From: Candidatus Centipeda massiliensis
GTDB lineage: Bacteria; Bacillota; Negativicutes; Selenomonadales; Selenomonadaceae
Direction of reading: 5' to 3'
Assembly (NCBI RefSeq): GCF_900290285.1
Contig: NZ_LT985754.1
Location: forward strand, 1,023,080 to 1,087,079
Length of the DNA: 64,000 nt
Part shown: in pieces, positions 34,605-42,675 of the stretch
Numbering within the stretch: the stretch's first letter is position 1
Layout of the letters: every line of letters starts with the position of its first letter
Notes under the pieces: generated by a model
Told to the model about the DNA's origin: nothing
What the model saw: only the letters and a program-made list of their open reading frames with translations
The model's database searches: none
Position numbers and translations under genes: made by a program

Positions 34605-34666
34605 GGAAGCACTGATAGATTCAGCACAGCGATTTTGTGCAGCTGAATTTATCAGTGCTTCTTTTT
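34605..34666 (+). terminator. Terminator built from a dispersed-repeat palindrome (copy E)
   Basis: AAGCACTGATAGATTCAGC (34607-34625) pairs with its inverted copy at 34642-34660 with two small mismatches, followed by CTTTTT. The outer ends are GGAAGCACTG and CAGTGCTTCT, the same as the dispersed repeat, so a member of the family acts as terminator for the dipeptidase gene. The rest of the stretch to 34802 shows no gene. Confidence 0.8.
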
Positions 34667-34802
34667 ATGGATATGGAAATGAGGTTCGCGGTGACTTATC
34701 TTTACAACAAGCGAAAATGTGTTGCATACCGGTAAAAAAATTCTGGATCCCTTCCATTTTACTTACAAATATCCTATTATATAGGCTGAAGGAGGGATCT
34801 GC

Positions 34803-36080
34803 TTGTATAGCGTTCAGCTAAAGATTGCATTCATAGGTATTGCCGAGGATATGGTTGATCTCTGGAAAGAGATCGCCCCCAAAGAGCATTTCAGTCATAG
34901 CTTTTACACGATTGCCAAGGAAGAAGATATACCACGGGAACTTGCTGATGAGGAGCAGTTACTCATTCTCATGGATCAGGCAAGTTTCCTGTCGCCAAGC
35001 AGGGTTCGTGAGCGAATGCCGGCGCATGACAGCCAGCTGATCCTGTGTGCGCACGATCCGGATCAGCTGGCTCGTGCAGACTATGATGCAGTCGATGACA
35101 TCTGGCTGAATGATAGTCCTGCGTTGGCGCATTTTCACTTCGCCAATGCGCTCGCGCGTATCGCTGAGCGCAAGCGCGCATGGCTGCAGGAAACATGGCT
35201 GCAGGCAACGATCAATACCCTTCCTGATCTGATTTGGTTCAAGGATATGAAGGGAATACATCTTGATGTCAATGATGCGTTTTGTACGGCGGTCGCGAAG
35301 GAAAAGGAAGACGTAAGAGGACGAGATCATTACTATATCTGGAATATCCCGAAGGAAGTCTACGAAGCGAGCGACTATGTCTGCGTTGAAACGGAAGCCG
35401 ATGTCATAGCCGCCCGTAAAACCCTTCTGCTTGATGAGGAGGTCATGAAGGCGGACGGCAGTCTGAGCAAGCTCAAGACCTACAAAACCCCGATTTTCGA
35501 TGGAGATACGATCATCGGCACGGTCGGCATTGCCCGTGATGTGACGAAGGAATACGAATATCAGCAGAATATCATTCACATGGCGCTGCACGACCAGCTC
35601 ACAGGTCTTGCAAACCGCCGTCAGTTGGATGAATTCTTGTCCAATCTGGATACAAAAGAAATGATTGTGGCTTGCCTCGACTTGGATCACTTCAAATCGG
35701 TGAACGACACATACGGTCATTTGGCGGGTGATGAGGCGCTTGTACGAACCTCCGATTTGATCAAAAAACATTTCCCCGATACGCTGAATGTCCGGATCGG
35801 CGGCGATGAATTTCTCGTCATATTCACAGATGGCGTGATCGGGGAGGATATCCCGGGACGCATGCAGGCGTTCATCGATGATTTCTTTGAAGCGTTCAAA
35901 GTGGATAAACGCTTCGGTGTTTTGTCGGTCAGCGCAGGGATTGCCGAGGGGAAAATCGGTCATGGGTCATTTGACCTGCTGTTGCAGAAAGCGGACGAAG
36001 CGCTGTATGAGGCGAAAGAGTCCGGACGAGGTCGCTATGTCATCAGTCACCGCGATGAGCATGAGGTGATCCGTTCATAA
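34803..36080 (+). CDS. PAS-GGDEF diguanylate cyclase
   Basis: Cytoplasmic 425-residue protein. Residues 1-125 form an unrecognised, possibly receiver-like domain. A PAS domain follows (about 130-255; INTLPDLIWFKDMKGIHLDVNDAF), ending in GTVGIARDVTKE, then a GGDEF domain (about 265-420) with DQLTGLANRRQLDEF, DLDHFKSVNDTYGHLAGDEAL and RIGGDEF near residue 333. The intact motif predicts c-di-GMP synthesis. The RxxD inhibitory site normally just upstream of GGDEF is not present (HFPDTLNV). The start is TTG, 6 nt after GGAGGG. Stand-alone gene between two terminators. Confidence 0.88.
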   Translation: MYSVQLKIAFIGIAEDMVDLWKEIAPKEHFSHSFYTIAKEEDIPRELADEEQLLILMDQASFLSPSRVRERMPAHDSQLILCAHDPDQLARADYDAVDDIWLNDSPALAHFHFANALARIAERKRAWLQETWLQATINTLPDLIWFKDMKGIHLDVNDAFCTAVAKEKEDVRGRDHYYIWNIPKEVYEASDYVCVETEADVIAARKTLLLDEEVMKADGSLSKLKTYKTPIFDGDTIIGTVGIARDVTKEYEYQQNIIHMALHDQLTGLANRRQLDEFLSNLDTKEMIVACLDLDHFKSVNDTYGHLAGDEALVRTSDLIKKHFPDTLNVRIGGDEFLVIFTDGVIGEDIPGRMQAFIDDFFEAFKVDKRFGVLSVSAGIAEGKIGHGSFDLLLQKADEALYEAKESGRGRYVISHRDEHEVIRS

Positions 36081-36096
36081 CTTATAAAAAGCAAGT

Positions 36097-36138
36097 GGGG
36101 CTGTGATGCGAAGTTATTTCGCTGCGTATCGCAGCCCT
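36097..36138. terminator. Terminator between convergent cyclase and exporter genes
   Basis: GGGGCTGTGATGCG pairs with CGTATCGCAGCCCT (G-T pairs allowed). It lies in the 63-nt convergent gap and belongs to the GGGGCTG-type hairpins seen elsewhere in the window. Confidence 0.55.
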
Positions 36139-36143
36139 ACGGT

Positions 36144-37478
36144 TCATTTTTCTGCGCTGCGGCGGGCAATGATGGCATTTATTTCACGCTGCTGCTGCGC
36201 CTCGATACGGCTTTGGATGAAGATGTTCGGGATGGAGACACCGATGACGATGGCGAGGATGATGGTCATGCCGTCAACGCCGAAGCGCAGCGCCTGCAGC
36301 AGTTCCTCCGCAGAGATGGTCTGAATGTGGAGGATGGCGAAGAGAAGGCGATAGAGCAGGACTCCGGGCACGAGTGGAATGATGGGCGGAATGATGAGTA
36401 ATGTGTTCGGTGTATGGACGATGTGAATGACCTTGAGTGCGGAAATGCCGACAACGGCGGCAGCAGCAAAGGAGCCAATCGCCTGTGATAACCCAAATTC
36501 ATTCATGAGGACGTTGCGCATGAGCATCGTGAGTGTTCCCTCAAGAGCGACAAGGGCGAGCAGCTTTCTCGGCGTGTTGAAGATGATGGAAAAACCACCT
36601 GCGGCAAGCGCTGCAGCAAGAGCCTGACTGAGGTAGGCATCGGTCGGACGAATATGGACATCGGAGATGTTTGCGATGCCTGTGGAGAGAATGGCAAAGG
36701 CAATGCCGAAGGTCATACCGCCAATAATGAGGATGGTATCGATGGCGCGTGTCATACCGGAGGAGATAAAGCGATTGATGACATCGCTGGTGGAGTTGAC
36801 AATCGGGAACCCGGGGATGAGGAAGATGGTGCAGGAAACAAGCGCATACCACATGGTCGAAAGGCCGAGCATGAGCGGGATGAACCACGCGAAGATGGTG
36901 GAGACAAAAGCTGCGATCATGGAACAGGCGTATGGGTTGAATTCGTTGCTGATGCTGAGGCGATGGGCGATGAATCCGGCGAGTGCCGCAATGGTCGCAA
37001 TGAGTGCTTCTGACAGACTTCCTCCAAAAAGGGAGCACGACGCGCCTGAAGCAATCGCGGCACCAAGTGCTGCAGCCCATGTCGGATAGCTGCGCGGACG
37101 ATTCCAAATCTGGGTGATAGCGTTTTCGATGGCGTTTATCGGCGTATTGCCGCGCAGGATACGCCATGTTAGTTTGCTGATGGCCTCAATCACGGCGAGA
37201 TTCACACCGTGCTTCATGCACTTGCGGAACTGTGTGAGGGAGCGTTCTCCATCTGTGATATTCAGCATGAGCGTCGTATAGGTAACGTGGGATTGGAGCT
37301 GCTCGAAAGGAATCCGCAGATGTACCGCAGCACGCCGCATATCCCGTATGATGCGTGTGCAGTCTGCACCGCTTTCCATGAGTGCCTGTCCGATATCGAG
37401 CAGGATCTTCATTTTGTGGTTGAGTGTCCGGTTGTCATCTGCTGAGGCATTCTTGATTTGTGCAGTATTCATTGTCAT
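36144..37478 (-). CDS. ThrE-family threonine/serine exporter-like protein, copy 1
   Basis: Membrane protein of 444 residues combining the two ThrE domains in one chain: an N-terminal DUF1212-type part (LLDIGQALMESGADCTRIIRDM, HVTYTTLML) with several helices, and a C-terminal ThrE_2-type part (AAAAVVGISALKV, PNTLLIIPPIIPLVPGVLLYR). ThrE exports threonine and serine in Corynebacterium; the substrate here is unproven. GTG 37487 sits inside the ribosome binding site AAAGGTGG, so ATG 37478 is chosen. Paralogue of the next upstream gene, with its own promoter. Confidence 0.85.
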   Translation of the reverse strand: MTMNTAQIKNASADDNRTLNHKMKILLDIGQALMESGADCTRIIRDMRRAAVHLRIPFEQLQSHVTYTTLMLNITDGERSLTQFRKCMKHGVNLAVIEAISKLTWRILRGNTPINAIENAITQIWNRPRSYPTWAAALGAAIASGASCSLFGGSLSEALIATIAALAGFIAHRLSISNEFNPYACSMIAAFVSTIFAWFIPLMLGLSTMWYALVSCTIFLIPGFPIVNSTSDVINRFISSGMTRAIDTILIIGGMTFGIAFAILSTGIANISDVHIRPTDAYLSQALAAALAAGGFSIIFNTPRKLLALVALEGTLTMLMRNVLMNEFGLSQAIGSFAAAAVVGISALKVIHIVHTPNTLLIIPPIIPLVPGVLLYRLLFAILHIQTISAEELLQALRFGVDGMTIILAIVIGVSIPNIFIQSRIEAQQQREINAIIARRSAEK

Positions 37479-37510
37479 GCAGGCCACCTTTCTATAGGTT
37501 TATTTCGTTT

Positions 37511-37538
37511 ATTATACCATAAATAAAATATATGTAAA
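37511..37538 (-). promoter_or_regulatory. Promoter of exporter copy 1
   Basis: Minus strand: TTTACA (37533-37538), a 16-nt spacer and TATAAT (37511-37516). Confidence 0.7.
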
Positions 37539-37549
37539 AGAAAGGAGGT

Positions 37550-37576
37550 GCCAATAAAAAACCGCCATGCGGCGGT
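37550..37576 (-). terminator. Terminator of exporter copy 2
   Basis: Read on the minus strand: ACCGCC, loop, GGCGGT followed by TTTTTATT. Confidence 0.8.
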
Positions 37577-37588
37577 TGTAGAAGATAC

Positions 37589-38914
37589 TTATGCGTCGGT
37601 TCGTGCTGCAATGATGGCATCGATCTCGCGCTGCTGCTGTGCCTCGATGCGCTTCTGAATGAAGATGTTCGGAATGGAGACGCCGACGACGACAGCGAGG
37701 ATGATGGTAACGCCGTTGACCCCAAAGCGAAGTGCCTCCAACAGTTCCTCCACGGAGATGGTCTGGATGTTCAGGACGGCGAAGAGGAGGCGATAGAGGA
37801 GGACGCATGGGATGAGGGGAATAACGGGCGGGATGATGAGCAACGTGTTCGGCGTATGGACGATGTGGGTGACCTTGAGTGCGGCAATGCCGACGACGGC
37901 GGCTGCGGCAAACGAGCCGATGGACTGCGGCAGTCCGAATTCAAGCATGAGGACGTTGCGGATCAGCATGGTGATGATGCCCTCGACGGCGACGATGGCA
38001 AGCAGCTTCTTCGGCGTGTTGAACATGACCGAAAACCCGCCTGCCGCAAGTGCCGCCGCAACTGCCTGATTGAGGTAGGTGTCGGTCGGCTGGATGTGGA
38101 CATCGGAGATGTTGTGTACGCCCGTGACGAGAATGGCGAAGGCAATGCCGAAGGTCAAGCCGCCGATGATGAGCATGGTGTCCATTCCGCGCGTCGTACC
38201 CGATGTGGTAAACCGGTTGAGCATATCACTCGCGGCGTTGATGGACGGGAAGCCCGGCATGAGGAAGATGGTGCAGGCGACGAGCGCATACCACATCGTT
38301 CCGAGTCCAAACGCCATCGGAATCGCCCATGCGCAGATGGTGGCAACAAAGCCTGTAATCATAGCGCAGGCGTATGGATTGAACGCATAGCGCGTGCTTG
38401 TGCGATGGGCAATGAAGCCTGCGAGCGCAGCAATGGTGGCGATGAACGCCTCGAACCAGCTCCCGCCGAAGAGTTTGCATGAGCCACCTGAGCCGACGGC
38501 AGCACCGAGCGCGATCACCCAGCTCGGATAGCAGAGTGGACGCTGGCGGATGCGTGCAATGGCGCTCTCAATGGCCTGTATGGGGGTATTGCCGCGCAGG
38601 ACGCGCCATGTAAGCTTGCTGACGGCGGCGATGACAGCGAGATTGACGCCGTGCTTTACGCATTTGCGGAACTGGGTAAAGGAACGTTCGCCGTCGCTGA
38701 CGCAGAGCATGAGTGTCGTATAGGTGACGTGGGACTGGATCTGTTCAATGGGGATGCGCAGATGTACGGCGGTACGTGTCATGTCGCGTACGATGCGTGC
38801 GCAGTCTGCACCGTTTTCCATCAGAGTCTGTCCGATGTCGAGCAATATTTTCATCTTGCGGTTCAGCATTTTGTTGCTGTCCTTTGCCGCGCTTTGTATG
38901 CGTTCGTTTTCCAT
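37589..38914 (-). CDS. ThrE-family threonine/serine exporter-like protein, copy 2
   Basis: Protein of 441 residues collinear with and very similar to copy 1 over its whole length (LLDIGQTLMENGADCARIVRDM, HVTYTTLML, ISDVHIQPTDTYLNQAVAAALAAGG, PNTLLIIPPVIPLIPCVLLYR). Both halves of the ThrE architecture are present, so each copy could work alone. The two genes have separate promoters and terminators, which argues against a two-subunit operon arrangement and for independent regulation after tandem duplication. The ribosome binding site AAAGGAAG lies rather far (13 nt) from the ATG. Confidence 0.85.
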   Translation of the reverse strand: MENERIQSAAKDSNKMLNRKMKILLDIGQTLMENGADCARIVRDMTRTAVHLRIPIEQIQSHVTYTTLMLCVSDGERSFTQFRKCVKHGVNLAVIAAVSKLTWRVLRGNTPIQAIESAIARIRQRPLCYPSWVIALGAAVGSGGSCKLFGGSWFEAFIATIAALAGFIAHRTSTRYAFNPYACAMITGFVATICAWAIPMAFGLGTMWYALVACTIFLMPGFPSINAASDMLNRFTTSGTTRGMDTMLIIGGLTFGIAFAILVTGVHNISDVHIQPTDTYLNQAVAAALAAGGFSVMFNTPKKLLAIVAVEGIITMLIRNVLMLEFGLPQSIGSFAAAAVVGIAALKVTHIVHTPNTLLIIPPVIPLIPCVLLYRLLFAVLNIQTISVEELLEALRFGVNGVTIILAVVVGVSIPNIFIQKRIEAQQQREIDAIIAARTDA

Positions 38915-38952
38915 AGGAAATCACGATCTTCCTTTCTTCGTAAGATTTTCCC

Positions 38953-38961
38953 ATTATAGCA
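38953..38961 (-). promoter_or_regulatory. Extended -10 promoter of exporter copy 2
   Basis: Minus strand TGCTATAAT: a perfect -10 box with the TGn extension. No good -35 box is visible. Confidence 0.55.
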
Positions 38962-39016
38962 CAGCATAGGGAGCTGGGGGAAATGCAGGCAGGCTGTTAT
39001 CCATAGTTTTTTTCAA

Positions 39017-39043
39017 TGAAAAAGACCGCCTTGCGGCGGTCTT
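39017..39043 (-). terminator. Terminator after the NarK-type gene
   Basis: Minus strand: AAGACCGCC, GCAA loop, GGCGGTCTT then a short T-run. Near-perfect stem. Confidence 0.8.
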
Positions 39044-39057
39044 GCGGGAAGAACGTC

Positions 39058-40401
39058 TCAGCACTTAATGCCGGAGCCCTTGCGTGCATAGAAGAACCAC
39101 GTGATGAGGATGGTCAGCACGGTGAAGCCAATGAGGAAATAGAATGCGGGGATGACGCTGCCCTGCGTCGCGTATGAGAGCCCGAAGAGTTTCGGGATGA
39201 AGAACGCGCCGTATGCCGCAATCGCCGCCGTAAAACCTGTGACGAGCGAAGCGTGAACAGGATTGTCAAAGACAAACGGGATCATGCGGAAGGACGCGGC
39301 GTTGATGAAGCCGGTCGAGAAGAAGAGCACGAGGAATGCGCCGAAGAAGAGCGCAAAGTTGTGCGCCTGAATGCCCATGACGGTGACGATGCACGCGACG
39401 AGCATAAGAAGCAGCGAGTAGAACGTGACCTTTGAGCCGCTGTTGACCTTGTCTGAGACCCAACCGCCGATGGGGCGCACACCTGCGCCGATGAATGGAC
39501 CGAGGAATGCCGCATAGGCGAAGGAGACCTCGGGGAACTCACGGTTGGCGAGGAGTGCCAGTGCGGCAGAGTAGCCGATGAACGAGCCGAATCCACAGGT
39601 GTAGATGACGGTAATGAGCCATGTGTGCTTGTTGCCGAAGATGGACATCATGCTGCGCGGACTCTGCTTCGGGATGGGCAGGTTGTCCATGAACATCCAG
39701 ACGAGGACGAGGGTCAGCGCAGTCGGAATCGCCCAGAAGTAGCAGACGTTCTGGATGTAGATCTCCTTGCCTGCCGCGTTGATGAGCGGAGCGCCGAAGA
39801 GTCCGCCGAAGCTCGCGCCGAGGAGCATAGGCGCGGTCAGGTAGATGAGCGAAACGCCGAGATTGCCGATGCCGGCGTTGATGCCGAGCGCGAGCCCCTT
39901 CTGCGACTTCGGAAAAAAGAAGCCGATGTTTGCCATCGAGGATGAGAAGTTTGCGCCTGCGATGCCGATGCCTGCGACGAGCACAACGAAGGTATCGTAT
40001 GTGGTCGAGGTGTCAGTGAGGGCGTTCCCGAGACCGATCAGCGGGATGAGCAGCAGGGCGGTCGAGATGAATGTCCAGTTGCGTCCGCCGACGATTGCGG
40101 GGAGGTAGGTGTAGACGAGACGACCCGTTGCACCGACGAGTCCCGGCAGTGCTGCGAGCGTGAAGATCTCGTTGTCCGAGAAGTGGAATCCAATCTGGTT
40201 GAGCTGGGCGGCGATCGTCGCCCACATCGTCCACGCCACGAATGCGAGGGTCAGCGCCCACGTCGAGGTGTAGAGGTTCTGCTTGGCGATACGTTCTCCC
40301 CAGCGTTTCCAGAAAATTTCATTCTCCGGATCCCAATGCGTGAGGATGTCGCGCCGTGACGGGTTCTCGCCAAGTGCAGCGAGAGTATCCTTGCTTTCCA
40401 T
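39058..40401 (-). CDS. narK: NarK-type nitrate/nitrite MFS transporter
   Basis: Major facilitator protein of 447 residues with 12 predicted helices. It fits the nitrate/nitrite porter family: LAALPGLVGATGRLVYTYLPAIVGGRNWT, a glycine-rich GINAGIGNLGVSLIYLTAP segment, and GAGVRPIGGWVSDKVNSGSKVT. It probably exchanges or imports nitrate or nitrite, though no nitrate reductase gene is in the window. The frame extends to 40446; GGAG 8 nt upstream supports ATG 40401. Its promoter carries an Fnr box, and the fnr gene is divergent. Confidence 0.85.
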   Translation of the reverse strand: MESKDTLAALGENPSRRDILTHWDPENEIFWKRWGERIAKQNLYTSTWALTLAFVAWTMWATIAAQLNQIGFHFSDNEIFTLAALPGLVGATGRLVYTYLPAIVGGRNWTFISTALLLIPLIGLGNALTDTSTTYDTFVVLVAGIGIAGANFSSSMANIGFFFPKSQKGLALGINAGIGNLGVSLIYLTAPMLLGASFGGLFGAPLINAAGKEIYIQNVCYFWAIPTALTLVLVWMFMDNLPIPKQSPRSMMSIFGNKHTWLITVIYTCGFGSFIGYSAALALLANREFPEVSFAYAAFLGPFIGAGVRPIGGWVSDKVNSGSKVTFYSLLLMLVACIVTVMGIQAHNFALFFGAFLVLFFSTGFINAASFRMIPFVFDNPVHASLVTGFTAAIAAYGAFFIPKLFGLSYATQGSVIPAFYFLIGFTVLTILITWFFYARKGSGIKC

Positions 40402-40444
40402 GTGCATCTCTCCTATACTGATTATAGTTTTTTTATATGTGTGC

Positions 40445-40450
40445 ATTATA
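40445..40450 (-). promoter_or_regulatory. Minus-strand -10 box of narK
   Basis: TATAAT read on the minus strand. The predicted transcription start near 40438 puts the centre of the Fnr box (40479.5) at about -41.5, the classic class II activation position. A second TATAAT lies closer to the gene (about 40426-40431). Confidence 0.6.
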
Positions 40451-40471
40451 GTGAAAAATTTTTGCTTTGGC

Positions 40472-40487
40472 TGTGACCGATGTCACA
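40472..40487. promoter_or_regulatory. Fnr/Crp-type operator
   Basis: TGTGACCGATGTCACA: a perfect TGTGA-N6-TCACA palindrome matching the known Bacillus Fnr consensus, between narK and fnr. Confidence 0.85.
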
Positions 40488-40545
40488 TAATTTTTTTGGA
40501 GTTTTCGTTAGGATTAAAAATAATGAGAAACGGGGGTGAAATGCA

Positions 40546-41226
40546 GTGGATCAGGAGGAGCTTATTGCAGAGATGGTATCGATTCCAGGCAAGATCATCT
40601 CACTGCATGACGGTGCGTATCTTTTTCGTGAGGGAACGCCGGCGCGCTATTTTTACATCGTGCGCTCGGGGCATATCTTTATTGTGAAGTACGGAGCGTC
40701 GGGGCGTGTGCTCTCCCTGCGCCTTGCAACGCGGGACAGTCTGATCGGTGAACTGCCGCTCTACGAGGAGGTGCCGACGTACATTTTCAGTGCCGTTGCG
40801 CGCAGTGCGTCGGAGGTTTATGCAATCGAGTTTCCCGTTCTGCAGGCATATCTGGAGAAGCATCCACATCTGTCGATCGCGCTCCTAAAGCTGCTCGGAC
40901 AGCACATGCGCAAGCAGCATCTGAAGTTCCGCGATCTCGTGTTGTACGGCAAGAAGGGGGCGCTCTACTCGACGCTCATCCGCCTCTCGAACAGCTACGG
41001 CATGGAGACGGAGGAGGGAATTCTCATCTCTGTGCCGCTGACAAATCAAGAACTTGCGAACTACTCTGCGTCGGCGCGTGAAAGTCTCAACCGTATGCTT
41101 GCCGACCTCAAAAAGCGTGGGGTGATCGATATGCGTGGACATCTCATCCTCATCAAGGATATTGATTTCCTCAAGGCGGAGATCCACTGCGAGAATTGCG
41201 GCAGGGAGATCTGCAATATCGAATAG
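40546..41226 (+). CDS. fnr: Bacillus-type Fnr oxygen-sensing regulator
   Basis: Crp/Fnr protein of 226 residues: a cyclic-nucleotide-binding-like domain (about 10-125), a dimer helix and a C-terminal helix-turn-helix (TNQELANYSASARESLNRMLADL). It lacks the N-terminal cysteines of E. coli FNR but ends in a Cys cluster, C215-x2-C218-x4-C223, with Asp130 in KFRDLVL. Bacillus subtilis Fnr holds its 4Fe-4S cluster with C227, C230, C235 and D141, the same cysteine spacing. The start is GTG after GGGGTGA. An Fnr box in the divergent promoter points to control of narK and perhaps autoregulation. Confidence 0.88.
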   Translation: MDQEELIAEMVSIPGKIISLHDGAYLFREGTPARYFYIVRSGHIFIVKYGASGRVLSLRLATRDSLIGELPLYEEVPTYIFSAVARSASEVYAIEFPVLQAYLEKHPHLSIALLKLLGQHMRKQHLKFRDLVLYGKKGALYSTLIRLSNSYGMETEEGILISVPLTNQELANYSASARESLNRMLADLKKRGVIDMRGHLILIKDIDFLKAEIHCENCGREICNIE

Positions 41227-41252
41227 AAAAAGCGCCCATGCGGGCGCTTTTT
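41227..41252. terminator. Bidirectional terminator between fnr and yigZ
   Basis: AGCGCCC, loop, GGGCGCT with AAAAA before and TTTTT after. Confidence 0.88.
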
Positions 41253-41909
41253 CTATGCAAGGGGGACGGCAACGTATCGCTGCTCGCCGAGCCGATACCG
41301 TGCGCGTCCCGCCGTGAGGTCGGTCAGTGCGCGCTGGTGCAGTTCGATGTCACCCGTCGGGATGAGCAGTGTGAGCGTCACAGCATCCGCATAACTTGTC
41401 TCCTCCGTCTGCACGCTTGCCTCACGGATATAGCGCTCAGCGGCGGCGAGAAGATCATAGTCAATCTGCACGTACAATGGATGCAGCGGCGTCATGCGTA
41501 TCTTTGCCGCTGCGTCCAGCCCAAGACCTGCTGCATGGGCGTATGCACGGATGAGTCCGCCTGCACCGAGTTTGATGCCGCCGAAGTAACGCACGACGGC
41601 AACCGCTGTGTTCGTCATGTTGCGCGCCTTGATCGCTTCGAGGATAGGGCTGCCCGCCGTGCCGCCCGGCTCACCGTCATCGCTCGAACGCTGGCGGTCG
41701 GAACGCGCCCCGAGCACCATCGCGTATGGGACGTGACGCGCCTCATAGTGTTCCTTTTTCACGCCCTGCAGCCATGTGCGCACCGCTTCCTCATCCTCCG
41801 CGTGGACTGCATAGGCGAGGAAGCGTGAGCGCTGAATCTCGTATAAAACAGGGGAGACACCGCCCTCCGGTATCTCCCCTGTGATGGTCGTATAGGTTTC
41901 TATCGTCAT
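41253..41909 (-). CDS. yigZ: YigZ/IMPACT-family protein
   Basis: Protein of 218 residues with the IMPACT (UPF0029) N-terminal domain, including SRFLAYAVHAEDEEAV, the signature DDGEPGGTAGSPILEAIK, and VVRYFGGIKLGAGGLIRAYAHA, plus a C-terminal DUF1949-type ferredoxin-like domain. Eukaryotic IMPACT affects translation control; the bacterial role is not settled. The start codon overlaps the stop of the upstream secreted-protein gene (ATGA), so the two are translationally coupled. The longer frame to 42008 is inside that gene. Confidence 0.9.
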   Translation of the reverse strand: MTIETYTTITGEIPEGGVSPVLYEIQRSRFLAYAVHAEDEEAVRTWLQGVKKEHYEARHVPYAMVLGARSDRQRSSDDGEPGGTAGSPILEAIKARNMTNTAVAVVRYFGGIKLGAGGLIRAYAHAAGLGLDAAAKIRMTPLHPLYVQIDYDLLAAAERYIREASVQTEETSYADAVTLTLLIPTGDIELHQRALTDLTAGRARYRLGEQRYVAVPLA

Positions 41910-42532
41910 TTGTTCTTGCGGTTGAAGTAGTCGACGACACTTGCGTCGAGCAGAATGTAGGTCGGCCCCATGCTCGCCGTCAGCTCGCCCGCCTGAAAGA
42001 TGGGGCACACATAGCCGCGTCCGCCGAGGAAGTAGTCTGTCGGTACTTCGCGTACGGACTTCTCCGGCTGGATTGGCGTGTTGCGTCCCTGCTCGTTGTA
42101 GAGATGACCACTGACCGCCTCACCGTCGAGATCGGATGGCGTGAGGTGGACGAAGAACGCGAGCGGCAGACGCTGTCCCGTCTTCTTGTAGTAGACATAG
42201 CCGTAGTCATGACGTGTCGGCTGATTTGCACGCAGCTCGTAGCGCAGATCTGTGAACGTCACGGAGAGAAAATTGTCGTCATCCAGATGCACGCGGTAGC
42301 CGAACTCACCGCGGTAGAATGCGCCGCTTTCATACTGCGTACGCACGCTCGCAGCAAGCGCGGCAATATCGGCATTGATGGGATCTGCCACAACACCGTC
42401 CTCCGCACTGAGGATCGGATAGGCAATGGAGAGATTCGTCGTCGACTCCCGATGCTCAGTGACAGCTGCACCCGCCGTACCAGAAACGGTTAGGACGAGT
42501 GTAAGGGCGAGCAGCAAGGCTCTAAATTTCAT
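41906..42532 (-). CDS. Secreted DUF3298/DUF4163-like protein
   Basis: Protein of 208 residues with a signal peptide (FRALLLALTLVLTVSGTAGAA). The rest resembles DUF4163/DUF3298 proteins such as the extracellular part of RsiV: TTNLSIAYPILS, FLSVTFTDLRYELRANQPTRHDYGY, LTPSDLDG and a C-terminal VCPIFQAGELTASMGPTYILLD. Some such domains bind lysozyme; no function is proven here. GGAGG precedes the ATG, and a good promoter lies upstream. Confidence 0.7.
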   Translation of the reverse strand: MKFRALLLALTLVLTVSGTAGAAVTEHRESTTNLSIAYPILSAEDGVVADPINADIAALAASVRTQYESGAFYRGEFGYRVHLDDDNFLSVTFTDLRYELRANQPTRHDYGYVYYKKTGQRLPLAFFVHLTPSDLDGEAVSGHLYNEQGRNTPIQPEKSVREVPTDYFLGGRGYVCPIFQAGELTASMGPTYILLDASVVDYFNRKNK

Positions 42533-42563
42533 ATTGTAGTTCCTCCTTTATACACTTGGTACG

Positions 42564-42592
42564 ATGATAATAAAATTTTGCATCTTTGTCAA
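42564..42592 (-). promoter_or_regulatory. Promoter of the secreted protein-yigZ operon
   Basis: Minus strand: TTGACA (42587-42592), a 17-nt spacer and TATCAT (42564-42569). Confidence 0.75.
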
Positions 42593-42675
42593 ATAAATCG
42601 TAGTAATCTCTGCGCTCTTGTAGTATGATGAAAACGCATTGTTATATTTGGTAGAAAGGTCGTGTTAAGAAGCCC

